A stretch of 20,158 nucleotides of DNA. Origin: a virus. Each line of letters opens with the position of its first letter. Position 1 is the first letter of the stretch. The notes beneath the pieces were generated by a model. It made no database searches, had not been told where the DNA came from, and worked only from the letters and a program-made list of their open reading frames with translations. The translations under genes were made by a program, and so were the position numbers. Below, one piece after another: positions 6,441 to 13,779 of this stretch. Location: IMG/VR virus record IMGVR_UViG_3300028025_000367, positions 1-20,158 of that record, one strand, 5' to 3'.

Positions 6441-6803
6441 CTATGCGGTAATCGCATTGACATAGCCAGTGAGCAAAATAACATCTGCAGTACCAGCAAA
6501 CGCTTTAACAACTTTACTGTTCTGCAAAATAAGTCCTGGAATTATCAAAACTAAACCTGCTTCTGCAGCGATAGTTAGTTCAATGTTTCCATCTGCAGCC
6601 GTAGCAGTTCCCCACTCAATAGTGAGTTTCACCGCACTGGCTGAAGTGTTGTTTGCATAAATCCAAATCTCATCAAACACGCCAGCAGTTGTACCAGCCA
6701 CAGCAGTGTGAACCGTCACGGTTGCTGCAGTAGATGTGCCAGTAACTTTGATTCCTAATCCGTCAGTTGAACCTGACAGTTTGTTTTTCGTAAATGTTGC
6801 CAC
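6441..6803 (-). CDS. Small virion protein, beta-rich (tail tip or decoration)
   Basis: The 120-residue protein is rich in Thr, Ala and Val with alternating hydrophobic pattern (GLGIKVTGTSTAATVTVHTA, FDEIWIYANN, VKLTIEWGTAT, GLVLIIPGLIL), which suggests a beta-sandwich. It has no signal peptide. The start is GTG at 6803, backed by AAGGAG about six bases upstream. It lies between minor tail and glycine-rich adhesin genes, so it is most likely a structural tail-tip or fibre-associated protein. No specific family is recognised. Confidence 0.75.
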   Translation of the reverse strand: MATFTKNKLSGSTDGLGIKVTGTSTAATVTVHTAVAGTTAGVFDEIWIYANNTSASAVKLTIEWGTATAADGNIELTIAAEAGLVLIIPGLILQNSKVVKAFAGTADVILLTGYVNAITA

Positions 6804-6812
6804 GCTTACTCC

Positions 6813-7079
6813 TTAACTAAATACTTGAACTTGTAGAACATCTGCACCGCCACCGATAGCGACCCATGCCGAACCGTTATAAACTTGAACGCTTGCAATA
6901 TCAATCAAATATGAAACCATGCCTGAAGCAAGTACTGGTTCACCTGCACCACCAAACGCTGCAGTACGGGCTGCCTCATTCGCAAACCTCATGACGGCTT
7001 GATCCATCAAATAGGTATTGACCTGTGCTGCTGTTAATACAGCACCGCTTGTAAAGAGTTTTGCGCCTGCGCCTGCCAT
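6813..7079 (-). CDS. Small tail-fibre-associated protein
   Basis: The 88-residue protein begins with Gly/Ala-rich AGAGAKLFTSG, then VLTAAQVNTYLMDQAVMRFA, and ends with a strand-turn-strand module (SYLIDIASVQVYNGSAWVAI) of the kind that presents a Trp near the end of fibre-type proteins. The ATG has a good ribosome binding site (GGAGG, four bases upstream). The 21-base gap to the minor tail gene contains an 11-base near-palindrome (7090-7100), probably incidental. A structural role near the tail tip is inferred from neighbours. Confidence 0.75.
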   Translation of the reverse strand: MAGAGAKLFTSGAVLTAAQVNTYLMDQAVMRFANEAARTAAFGGAGEPVLASGMVSYLIDIASVQVYNGSAWVAIGGGADVLQVQVFS

Positions 7080-7100
7080 AGTGCCTCCGAGTGTAACACT

Positions 7101-8378
7101 TTATGTTAGTGCGTTTGTTGAGTCCATCACACCGAAGGTGGCATCATCCAGAATAAATGGATAGACCAGATCCGCTACCGCTAGCCCATATTCAACAGTA
7201 TGTGAACTAGGGCTAATCACATGGCGGATGTTCTCAATGCTGTACTGCTTAGTCACGCTGGCTGGTGTACCAGTTGGGTAGGTGCGTGTGATACTCACTA
7301 CATCAGCAATATCTACAGCCGTCAGAACACCCTGATCCACAGAACTCAACGGATTGTAAATCGTCTGCAATTTATCAAACCTATATTCGGGCAACTTGTA
7401 CCTGTCCAATAGATCTGTTGCCAGAGTCAATGCTGCAGCATCATCCACTAACAGCAAGCCTGAAAGGTTAAGGGTGGAGATTCCATATTCGGTTTGGGAT
7501 GCCACATCATTAACTGTTTGATCTGTTCCACCCTCAACAGAGCAGACGACTTTGTTGTACAGGAACTCTTGCCCATACATAACAGAAAGACTTGTGTACG
7601 GAATGTTGCTTCCAGTATCGGAGAAGGTAGCACTCACTGTTGCAAACGAGGCTGCAATACGGTCTGTAAAAGTCAGATCACCATTCGCTGCGATAAAGAA
7701 ATATCCCTGTTCGCTAGTAGCAACTGATTGCAAATAGGTGAGAACATTCGTATTACCTGCGATCTCAAAAGTTGCACCACCACCCAATGTTGCTGAACCT
7801 GCATCAATATCTCTAGTCGCAGGGTAACTAACTTCTGGTAAGTCAAGAATGTTTGTGACTCGTGTTCCAGACAACTCTTGTGTCGGGGTTATCGGTGACT
7901 CTGTGAATGTGTTTGCCAATAGCACGAAGTCATCTGATGCTGTAATAGTCACATAACTGTTCTCGCTGGTTGCGTTTGGATTGTTAGGTTCGTAGGAAAC
8001 ATCTATGTCTGTGATACGACCAGTGAATAAAGCAACACCATCAGAAACGACTGTAACTTTTCTGCGTGGTGCAACTCCAGAAACACCTAACGCACTATTC
8101 CAATACGGGGAACTCTCATTGATTGGGTCAAACCTTCTGTCACGATTTAACAGGCGAACGCTAAAAGTTCCAGCGTTAAAGTTTTGTAACTGGTCAGAGC
8201 GACCTCGTGATATAGAAATTTCTTGCGCATATGGTGACACATCATCACCGATCAAAGTGCCGTCAAGATAATCCTCATCCAGTACACCGAGCGCAGCATC
8301 ATCAAGTGTGAACGCATTTACGGGGAAACCCAACTCCATGAAAATCTGGATGTTTTCACCCCACGCCATTGCTGTCAT
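7101..8378 (-). CDS. Minor tail protein (tail tip)
   Basis: The 425-residue protein lies directly after the tape measure gene, the usual place of the distal tail protein and tip components. Seen features: an N-terminal module with ISISRGRSDQLQNFNAGTF and VRLLNRDRRFDPINESSPYW, typical of actinophage minor tail proteins; a central region of beta strands; and a C-terminal short motif that repeats the N-terminal one. FTLDDAALGVLD (residues 23-34) and FILDDATFGVMD (408-419) match at 8 of 12 positions. Residues Arg/Lys in GVAPRRKVTVV fit the tail hub fold. ATG at 8378 is two bases past the tape measure stop; an in-frame second ATG lies nine bases on. Confidence 0.85.
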   Translation of the reverse strand: MTAMAWGENIQIFMELGFPVNAFTLDDAALGVLDEDYLDGTLIGDDVSPYAQEISISRGRSDQLQNFNAGTFSVRLLNRDRRFDPINESSPYWNSALGVSGVAPRRKVTVVSDGVALFTGRITDIDVSYEPNNPNATSENSYVTITASDDFVLLANTFTESPITPTQELSGTRVTNILDLPEVSYPATRDIDAGSATLGGGATFEIAGNTNVLTYLQSVATSEQGYFFIAANGDLTFTDRIAASFATVSATFSDTGSNIPYTSLSVMYGQEFLYNKVVCSVEGGTDQTVNDVASQTEYGISTLNLSGLLLVDDAAALTLATDLLDRYKLPEYRFDKLQTIYNPLSSVDQGVLTAVDIADVVSITRTYPTGTPASVTKQYSIENIRHVISPSSHTVEYGLAVADLVYPFILDDATFGVMDSTNALT

Positions 8379-8380
8379 GA

Positions 8381-10864
8381 CTATGCGACCTTAAGTGGTA
8401 GCGCACCATTTCTGCGCTGATAACGGGTCAGTACATCTACGATTTCGTCACCGAGTTTTGCAGGATCAGTACCCATGCCAGCGTTGATTGTGACATTAAC
8501 TGTCATGCCTGACTGCAATTTGTCTAATGGGATAACTGCTTCTGCTCCAGCCTCACCGATCAACGCTGCAGTTGGACTAGTAACAATTCCACCTTGTGCA
8601 AGTGCGACCAAAGTTCCAGCCTTGTAGTCGGCAAATAGTTTCGGGAACTTTTCTTTTGAGTCAGCAATAGGCGTTGATGATTTCAATGTCTTGCTATTTG
8701 GGTGCAACGCTTTAACGGCATCCAAAAATGAACCATATGAGGCACTTGGTTTTGGTGCTACACCAATCTGTGTTTCTGCTGCCGTAGCATCTCCAGCCTT
8801 AACACCTACTCGTGCTGCTTGTGCTTTTTCCTCAGCCTCACGCAAACGATCCGTTGCTTCAGTTTGTCGTTCAATCGCTTCAGTGACAGCATCAGTTGCA
8901 TCTACCTGTGATTTCTTAGCGTCATTCAATCTGTCAAGCGCTTCTGTGTATGCGTCACTTCCTTCCTTCGCACCATTAATCGCTTCATCCAAAAGAATCT
9001 CTGCCTCAGTAAGCGCATCAGTAGCCTCAACCTGTGACTCGGTTGCATCCCTCACACCTAGTTTCGCTTCAGCAAGCGCAATCTCTGCCTCACGAATAGT
9101 CTGCGCAGATGATTCTGGGTCAAGACGAACTGCAGCAAGATCTTGCTCTGCTCTAGTTACAGCGAAAACTGAACTCTCAACATCGTAACCAGCCTTTTCA
9201 ACAGCACCCTGAGCCTTACGCAAAGCGACCTGACGATCCTTAGCCTGCTTACTATTAGCACCATATCCACCAACCACTTGATTGAAATATGCCTGTGCAT
9301 CAGTAAGTTTCAATGTTGCCTCAGCAAGACTCGTGCGAGACTTCAGCAAAGACTTGTCAGCATCACGAGCAGACTTCTGTGCCGAACTCATCCCCTTAAG
9401 TGCATCAATGTATTTCTGTAGTTTTTCTCCAGCAGTCTCAACTGTTTTTGCTGCACCACTAGCACCATTACCAAGACCAGTAAATGGTGGATCTTTTTCA
9501 TCCTCCTTCTTTGTTGCTTTGACCTTTGCTCCAAAACCTTCGTATTTCATATTCAACGCTTCAATCTTTGCGCCTGCTTTGTCGGCTGCCTTACCAATAC
9601 GCCCGAACTGAACTTCACCGATCTTGCCGATTTCAGTCAGACCTGCACCAAAAAAGTTTGCAGCCTTGATTAGAAAGTTGATTCCCGTGATGATCGCATT
9701 AATAACTGTGATCCAAGCGTTCAGCCAGTTCTCAATGATTCCAATAATGAAGTTGATAACAGAGTTAATGACCTTGCGCACGACCTCAAACTTCAGATAC
9801 AGGGCAACTGCTGCAACACCCAGAGCAATGATGCCTGCGATTACTAAACCGATAGGGCTATTAAATAGAGCCACATTAAACAAGTTCTGTGAAATTGTTG
9901 CAGCGATAGTTACCAAACGAATCGTTGTGAATACTGCAGCAAGAGCGAGCAAAACATTTCCGAACGCACCCATATTTGTTGTGAGGTTCACAAAGTCACC
10001 TGCCAACATTTTGATGCCAGCACCTAAACCATTTTCACCAATCACATCGGCAAGTTTGTTGAGATATGGAACGACCTTCTGCACAACAAAGTCTGCAAAC
10101 TTTTCTATGTAAGGGATAAGGATCGCACCGAACTCCTCAGCGACATTGCCCATCGCAACCCTCATTCGGTCAAAACCTGTAGCAGTTGCTGCAGCCGTAC
10201 CACCGACCTGCGATTCAACTTCAGCGAGGATCAACTTCTGTGCACCTAATACATCCCCAGACTGCACAAGTGTTTTGATCTGTTCCTTCTGCTGGTCAGT
10301 GAAGTTGATACCTGCACGGCGTAGTGCGCTGATTCCTTTTTCTGGGTCACTCAAAGCCTTGCCGAGTTGCATTGCTGCAGCATCAGCCGAACCGAAAACA
10401 TTTCCCAGATCTTGAGCAGTAATTACTGCACGATCAAATATGTTGTTGCCTTCACCGACCTGATTCTGAACCTGCTTAAAAGTTAGCAATAGGTTCGCAG
10501 ATTTTTGGATTAGTTCATCATCCACACCAATCTGCATGGAAAGTTTTTCAGATAAATTGGAAATCTGTGTAGCAGTAACATTCGCTGCACCACCCGTAGC
10601 CTTGATGATCGCTTCTGTTTGAGCCATAACTTTCTGTGACTCATATGCAGCCGAAGCCAACTTGAAACCAATAGCACCTGCAGCAACAGCGACACCTGCA
10701 GCAACCTTTCCAACAGTCTTAAGTGTGTTGGTCATCCCCTTATCAAAGGTGCGCAAACCGAAGGTGGCTTTGTTTCCTGCGCCCTCTAGTTTTTGGAAAT
10801 CCTTAATAGCCTTGCTGATGCCCTTACTGTCAAAGGTGCTTACTATATTTACGCCAACTGCCAT
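8381..10864 (-). CDS. Tape measure protein
   Basis: The 827-residue protein is the longest gene in the window and follows the tail chaperone pair, the standard siphovirus position. The N-terminal 250 residues are helical, with a short hydrophobic stretch near 50-70. A hydrophobic region of several segments lies at about 295-395 (LLALAAVFTTIRLVTIAA, IGLVIAGIIALGVAAVALYL). Residues about 490-720 are a long charged coiled coil with internal repeats (SQVEATDALTEAE, SQVDATDAVTEAI). Near the C-terminus is AALIGEAGAEAVIPLDKL, a motif widely seen at the end of tape measure proteins. No lysozyme or peptidase motif is visible. At about 1.5 angstrom per residue, the length predicts a tail of roughly 120 nm. 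Confidence 0.95.
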   Translation of the reverse strand: MAVGVNIVSTFDSKGISKAIKDFQKLEGAGNKATFGLRTFDKGMTNTLKTVGKVAAGVAVAAGAIGFKLASAAYESQKVMAQTEAIIKATGGAANVTATQISNLSEKLSMQIGVDDELIQKSANLLLTFKQVQNQVGEGNNIFDRAVITAQDLGNVFGSADAAAMQLGKALSDPEKGISALRRAGINFTDQQKEQIKTLVQSGDVLGAQKLILAEVESQVGGTAAATATGFDRMRVAMGNVAEEFGAILIPYIEKFADFVVQKVVPYLNKLADVIGENGLGAGIKMLAGDFVNLTTNMGAFGNVLLALAAVFTTIRLVTIAATISQNLFNVALFNSPIGLVIAGIIALGVAAVALYLKFEVVRKVINSVINFIIGIIENWLNAWITVINAIITGINFLIKAANFFGAGLTEIGKIGEVQFGRIGKAADKAGAKIEALNMKYEGFGAKVKATKKEDEKDPPFTGLGNGASGAAKTVETAGEKLQKYIDALKGMSSAQKSARDADKSLLKSRTSLAEATLKLTDAQAYFNQVVGGYGANSKQAKDRQVALRKAQGAVEKAGYDVESSVFAVTRAEQDLAAVRLDPESSAQTIREAEIALAEAKLGVRDATESQVEATDALTEAEILLDEAINGAKEGSDAYTEALDRLNDAKKSQVDATDAVTEAIERQTEATDRLREAEEKAQAARVGVKAGDATAAETQIGVAPKPSASYGSFLDAVKALHPNSKTLKSSTPIADSKEKFPKLFADYKAGTLVALAQGGIVTSPTAALIGEAGAEAVIPLDKLQSGMTVNVTINAGMGTDPAKLGDEIVDVLTRYQRRNGALPLKVA

Positions 10865-10868
10865 AGGG

Positions 10869-11423
10869 TTATCCGTTCAATCGCTTCTGTACTTCACCAT
10901 CAATCTTACGAATTGAAATCTCAACTGCTTTCTCAATCAGTGGCAAATGTTTTTCGGTTGCTGGATACATTACACGGGAACGATATTTACCCTGTCTCGT
11001 CTTAACCTTCAGATGCTTGTCAAGATTCGCAACAAACTTTTGACCAGCACTAGCACGTGACCCACGAGCGCCACCGATGTTAGATCCAGCCGTGTCATAC
11101 ACCTGACCACCTGCATCAGATTGTTGCAAACGAATCAAACCATGCTGACCCACCCCTGTTGGTTTCTTAGTAGATACAGCGACACGAACCTTGTTCTTTG
11201 CCTTAGCACCGTTGTATTCAGGCATTCGTGATTTGCCTTTACGACCTCCAGATGTGTGCCAATTCATTAACGGTTCATCAGGGAACTCACGACCTACGGC
11301 ATCGGCTGCAGGCTTTGCAGATGTTTTCAGATCTTTCTCAATAGTGGTATATGCCTCACGCTCATACTTGCGCAACTCTGCAAGAGTCTCACGCACACCA
11401 TATACATCAAAGTTCATAGCCAT
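10869..11423 (-). CDS. HK97 gp10-like / tail completion-like protein
   Basis: The 184-residue basic protein begins MAMNFDVYGVRETLAELRKY, which matches the start of HK97 gp10-like head-tail or tail-completion proteins (a short strand followed by a long helix). The middle is Lys/Arg/Gly-rich (TSGGRKGKSRMPEYNGAKAK) and the C-terminus has long helices (PLIEKAVEISIRKIDGEVQK). gp10-like proteins normally sit between the adaptor and the major tail gene; here the gene lies between the tail chaperones and the tape measure gene. Function is inferred at family level only. The ATG at 11423 follows the TAG of the frameshifted chaperone by 15 bases and has a weak ribosome binding site. Confidence 0.65.
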   Translation of the reverse strand: MAMNFDVYGVRETLAELRKYEREAYTTIEKDLKTSAKPAADAVGREFPDEPLMNWHTSGGRKGKSRMPEYNGAKAKNKVRVAVSTKKPTGVGQHGLIRLQQSDAGGQVYDTAGSNIGGARGSRASAGQKFVANLDKHLKVKTRQGKYRSRVMYPATEKHLPLIEKAVEISIRKIDGEVQKRLNG

Positions 11424-11438
11424 AGTGTGCCGATACTA

Positions 11439-11854
11439 CTACCGCCTACGATTAGCCCGTTCAGCCTTCTTGGTCAGATAGTCCAACATGACTTGAATCA
11501 TCACATCACTTTCGGCTAATAATGCTGAAGGTGCAATACCTGTTTCGCAGGCTAGGAAGGCAACGATCCAATGTGCGGAGTCGTCACCTAGTCGGCTTTT
11601 GGGGTTTCTACTTCCTCACGGATCTCAACCGTAGCGACAGTGTTAATCCAGTCTGGATCAAACTTCAGACTTGTTTTGCGTGTACGAGTCTCACTATGCC
11701 AAGCGAGCCATGCGAGGTCAGTTAAACGGATCTCTGTCTCAAAGCGTGCAACAGAGCGTGACCATGTTCTCTCAAATGAAACAAAGTCAGCGAACACTGC
11801 ATCCACTTCAGATTTCGTACCGTCATTGAACTCAACTGTTAATGCAATTTTCAT
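11439..11854 (-). CDS. Tail assembly chaperone, -1 frameshifted long product (gpGT type)
   Basis: This is the long form of the chaperone. Translation starts at 11854, reads 86 codons in the zero frame through ..ETPK, slips back one base on CCCAAAA (11597-11603), and continues in the -1 frame from AGC (11597-11595) for 52 codons to TAG at 11439-11441, giving 138 residues. The -1 extension starts SRLGDDSAHWIVAFLACETG and ends in a basic helix (YLTKKAERANRRR). It has no good start codon of its own near its beginning, and no stop interrupts it after the slip site. A long chaperone made at a minor level, next to the tape measure gene, is the classical siphovirus arrangement. It guides tape measure and tail tube assembly. 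Confidence 0.85.
11588..11854 (-). CDS. Tail assembly chaperone, short product (gpG type)
   Basis: This is the 88-residue zero-frame product that ends at TAG 11588-11590, five codons into the region of the slip site. The sequence starts MKIALTVEFNDGTKSEVDAV and contains LTDLAWLAWHSETR, a Trp-rich helix typical of the short chaperone of actinophages, then ends EETPKAD-like residues. AGAAGGAG six bases before the start gives efficient translation. In known siphoviruses the short form is the major product and binds the tape measure protein with the long form. The gene lies between the major tail gene (11886-12290) and the tape measure gene region, exactly where expected. Confidence 0.85.
   Translation of the reverse strand: MKIALTVEFNDGTKSEVDAVFADFVSFERTWSRSVARFETEIRLTDLAWLAWHSETRTRKTSLKFDPDWINTVATVEIREEVETPKAD
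11597..11603 (-). promoter_or_regulatory. -1 programmed ribosomal frameshift site CCCAAAA
   Basis: In the zero frame the codons read ACC CCA AAA GCC. The heptamer C CCA AAA fits X_XXY_YYZ with X=C, Y=A, Z=A. Slipping by one base gives CCC AAA AGC and opens a 52-codon frame. The zero-frame stop TAG is only two codons after the site (GCC GAC TAG). I did not find a clear downstream stem-loop by eye. Confidence 0.85.
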
Positions 11855-11885
11855 TGCGACTCCTTCTAGTTGTTTGGTTTAGAAA

Positions 11886-12290
11886 TTATGCAGTTGTCTT
11901 GACCAGAGTTCCACCAGTGAAGGTGAGGGAAGTCATTGCCAATTCGCCAACAGCACCCGATACAGGTGTGTGACTTGACAGGAATGTTCCCGTTACGGTG
12001 TAGAGAGGATTCGTTGCGCTAGTTGCTGCTGCACTTGGGCGAACAGTAACACTCGTCTGTTGTCCGACCAACGGGTAAATCGTTGCTTCAACATTCGCTG
12101 CAACAAAATCTTGCATGAACTCAATCGTAATCGTGTTGTTTTGCAGACCACCAACGAAAGAACGGTTACCGCCAAACGCTGTTACTTCAACTGATTCAAC
12201 TTCGTAGTTGAGTTCAACAGAGTTTGCCCTGTTGCTAAGCACCACACCATTGACGGTGATATCAGCATTTGTGAGAACTAATTGAGCCAT
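11886..12290 (-). CDS. Major tail protein (tail tube)
   Basis: The 134-residue protein is beta-rich and Thr/Val-rich. It starts MAQLVLTNADITVNGVVLS, then VELNYEVESVEVTAFGGNRS, a pattern of immunoglobulin-like or tube-type tail proteins of actinophages. The end (MTSLTFTGGTLVKTT) is a strand. Position right before the tail chaperones is the canonical place of the tail tube gene. The start ATG has AGGAAAAA upstream with a spacing of about nine bases. It should form the tail tube around the tape measure protein and end at the tail-terminator-like protein. Confidence 0.88.
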   Translation of the reverse strand: MAQLVLTNADITVNGVVLSNRANSVELNYEVESVEVTAFGGNRSFVGGLQNNTITIEFMQDFVAANVEATIYPLVGQQTSVTVRPSAAATSATNPLYTVTGTFLSSHTPVSGAVGELAMTSLTFTGGTLVKTTA

Positions 12291-12293
12291 GAT

Positions 12294-12464
12294 TTATTTT
12301 TCCTGTTCGCTTGTAACTGACTTAGAAACTTTTGCACTGACTTCAGCAAGGTGACCTGCTTCAACCAACGCCTCAATGTTACACCCATCCAATGCTGTGA
12401 TGTCCAGCACTTCACCCTGTTTGCCTACAGAAAAGTTGTCGCTTAATACTTTGTAACTTGCCAT
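12294..12464 (-). CDS. 56-residue small protein between tail terminator and major tail protein
   Basis: The gene starts at ATG 12464 and stops at TAA 12294. The product begins MASYKVLSDNFSVGKQGEVL, continues DITALDGCNIEALVEAGHLA and ends with charged residues (TSEQEK). The start is supported by AGGAAA about six bases upstream, and the gene fills the gap between its neighbours with only 3 and 10 bases to spare. It is soluble, with a beta start and a helix. Proteins of this shape occur beside the major tail gene in actinophages. Function is unknown; a head-tail joining or chaperone role is possible. Confidence 0.75.
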   Translation of the reverse strand: MASYKVLSDNFSVGKQGEVLDITALDGCNIEALVEAGHLAEVSAKVSKSVTSEQEK

Positions 12465-12474
12465 GTGATGTTTC

Positions 12475-12882
12475 CTATCCGTGAACTTCCACTTGCATCT
12501 GAATAACTAGAAACTGTGCACCGCCAGCGTCAAGGCTGGTGATGTCTGCACCCGATCGTACTATGAGAGTAGAGCATACGCCACCGAGAGTCGGATCGCC
12601 TTCAATCGCTGCACGAACACTCTTATCCCCAGAGTATGAAAGATAATCATCTAACTGTGCGTGTGCTGTTCTGTCAAGGTAACGCCCCACGATCACATAG
12701 ATAGTCCAGTCCATAACGACATCGCCACCTGCATACGCACGGTGATAGTTAATGCTGTTGATCTCTGGGTATCCGAACGGAGGGTTCTCCTGTTCAGGCT
12801 GATACGAAAAAGTTCGCAGCCCAGAAATAGTTGCGAGGCGTGTTTTCAATCCTTCAGCAACTTGAGAAACGGTTGCTGGCAT
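12475..12882 (-). CDS. Tail-terminator-like protein
   Basis: The 135-residue protein has an N-terminal helix (SQVAEGLKTRLATISGLRTF) followed by strands (VVMDWTIYVIVGRYLDRTAH), a helix (AHAQLDDYLSYSGDKSVRAA), and C-terminal strands (FLVIQMQVEVHG). This resembles the alpha-beta fold of tail terminator proteins, which cap the tail tube and join it to the head connector. It lies between the adaptor and the major tail gene, as in HK97-like phages. The ATG overlaps the adaptor stop by one base (TGATG). The assignment rests on position and secondary-structure pattern. Confidence 0.72.
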   Translation of the reverse strand: MPATVSQVAEGLKTRLATISGLRTFSYQPEQENPPFGYPEINSINYHRAYAGGDVVMDWTIYVIVGRYLDRTAHAQLDDYLSYSGDKSVRAAIEGDPTLGGVCSTLIVRSGADITSLDAGGAQFLVIQMQVEVHG

Positions 12883-13484
12883 CAGAGAACTCCGAACGCC
12901 ACATACTGATTGAGCAGATCTCGCACATCAGGATCAACAGCACGAACCTGTAGAGCCATATCAGCGAAGCCAACAACACCTAGCGCAGCGTTAAGCCTTG
13001 CGAACTGTCTCATAGAAAGCAACACGCAAGCCTGAGACACATCAGATGGAACAGCGTTCCAACCCCATTGTGCTGTGACCTGACAAGTAGGAAACGATGG
13101 TGTTACATACAACGGGAAAGTTGCACCGCCAACCATACGAGCATGAACATATGGATAGCCACGAAGCGAAGCGTTAGTCGGTTCAAGAATGTAATCAACA
13201 CCCTGTACAAGTGTCGTCGCATAAGTACCATTCGCTGTTGTATCAATCTTGATAGTGACAGTGTTAGTTGCTAAATCCTCTGGCATCCTCAACAGATATT
13301 CGTTGATCGGATAGATATTAATTGCTGTAGATGCAGTCTTGTAAAAGAATCTATTGCAGTAACCATCAATACGCCTTGACGCAGACTCAATAGCCTTCTC
13401 AAGTAATCCATCATCCGCATTGTCTGTCAGGCGAAGTGCTGATTTGACTTCAGCGAGTGTGCAATAACCATTAACGATTGCCAT
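12882..13484 (-). CDS. Head-tail adaptor (connector) protein, gp6/gp15-like
   Basis: The 200-residue protein starts with MAIVNGYCTLAEVKSALRLT, then LLEKAIESASRRIDGYCNRF, the helical beginning of HK97 gp6/SPP1 gp15-type adaptors. A beta domain follows (NIYPINEYLLRMPEDL, VTAQWGWNAVPSDVSQACV), and the C-terminus is a helix pair (LLSMRQFARLNAALG, VRDLLNQYVAFGVL). It should attach below the portal ring in the connector. The order capsid, short protein, adaptor, terminator, tail tube is canonical. The ATG at 13484 lies three bases after the preceding stop. Confidence 0.85.
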   Translation of the reverse strand: MAIVNGYCTLAEVKSALRLTDNADDGLLEKAIESASRRIDGYCNRFFYKTASTAINIYPINEYLLRMPEDLATNTVTIKIDTTANGTYATTLVQGVDYILEPTNASLRGYPYVHARMVGGATFPLYVTPSFPTCQVTAQWGWNAVPSDVSQACVLLSMRQFARLNAALGVVGFADMALQVRAVDPDVRDLLNQYVAFGVL

Positions 13485-13487
13485 TGA

Positions 13488-13697
13488 TTACGCCTTACGC
13501 TTTGGTGCAGCCTTACGAACAGTGCGCTCTGTTGTTGGTTCAACCGATGCTGTTTCAACCTCAAATGCTTTTGATTTATATCCAAGTGCATTGAGTACAG
13601 AATCAACTGCAGCGACACGATCCTTCAATTTTCGCTGAACATATCCTGCTCGTTCAACTAGTAGTGATTCAATTTGTTTGTTCATGTCGGAAATCAT
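13488..13697 (-). CDS. Small helical protein after the capsid terminator
   Basis: This is a protein of about 69 residues. It starts MISDMNKQIESLLVERAGYV, continues as a charged helix (VQRKLKDRVAAVDSVLNALG) and ends in a basic tail with Thr/Glu (TVRKAAPKRKA). The frame is open to a GTG at 13727, but that start would put the first codons inside the terminator hairpin. ATG 13697 is chosen as the first ATG past it; ATG 13685 is also possible. Neither has a clear ribosome binding site. The basic tail suggests nucleic-acid or capsid contact. It lies between the capsid and the adaptor genes, where small head-joining proteins occur. Function unknown. Confidence 0.6.
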   Translation of the reverse strand: MISDMNKQIESLLVERAGYVQRKLKDRVAAVDSVLNALGYKSKAFEVETASVEPTTERTVRKAAPKRKA

Positions 13698-13706
13698 ACA
13701 CGCTAG

Positions 13707-13751
13707 AAAAAGAAAGACCGCCAACACCGTTCAAGATGCTGGCGGTCTTTC
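13707..13751 (-). terminator. Rho-independent terminator after the major capsid gene
   Basis: On the minus strand GAAAGACCGCCA (13751-13740) pairs perfectly with TGGCGGTCTTTC (13723-13712). This makes a 12 bp stem with a 16-base loop, followed by TTTTT (13711-13707). It lies 28 bases after the capsid stop (13780). The hairpin and U-tract form a standard terminator in the direction of transcription. Because tail genes follow with no clear promoter, it likely acts as a partial terminator that leaves more capsid mRNA than tail mRNA and protects its 3' end. Confidence 0.88.
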
Positions 13752-13779
13752 GGTCTAATCCGAAATGTAGGTATCGGCT

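Noticed and set aside
7090-7100. Near-palindrome AGTGTAACACT between two tail genes
   Set aside because: Five-base arms in a 21-base gap, not repeated elsewhere that I saw; likely chance.
8691-10112. Long plus-strand reading frames opposite the tape measure gene (8691-9188, 9282-9611, 9624-10112)
   Set aside because: Composition is the mirror of the coiled-coil and Ala-rich codons of the tape measure protein. No start signals or recognisable protein features; all other genes are on the minus strand.
13488-13727. GTG start at 13727 for the small protein after the capsid gene
   Set aside because: It falls inside the terminator hairpin and would add a hydrophobic stretch translated from the U-tract; a downstream ATG is preferred.
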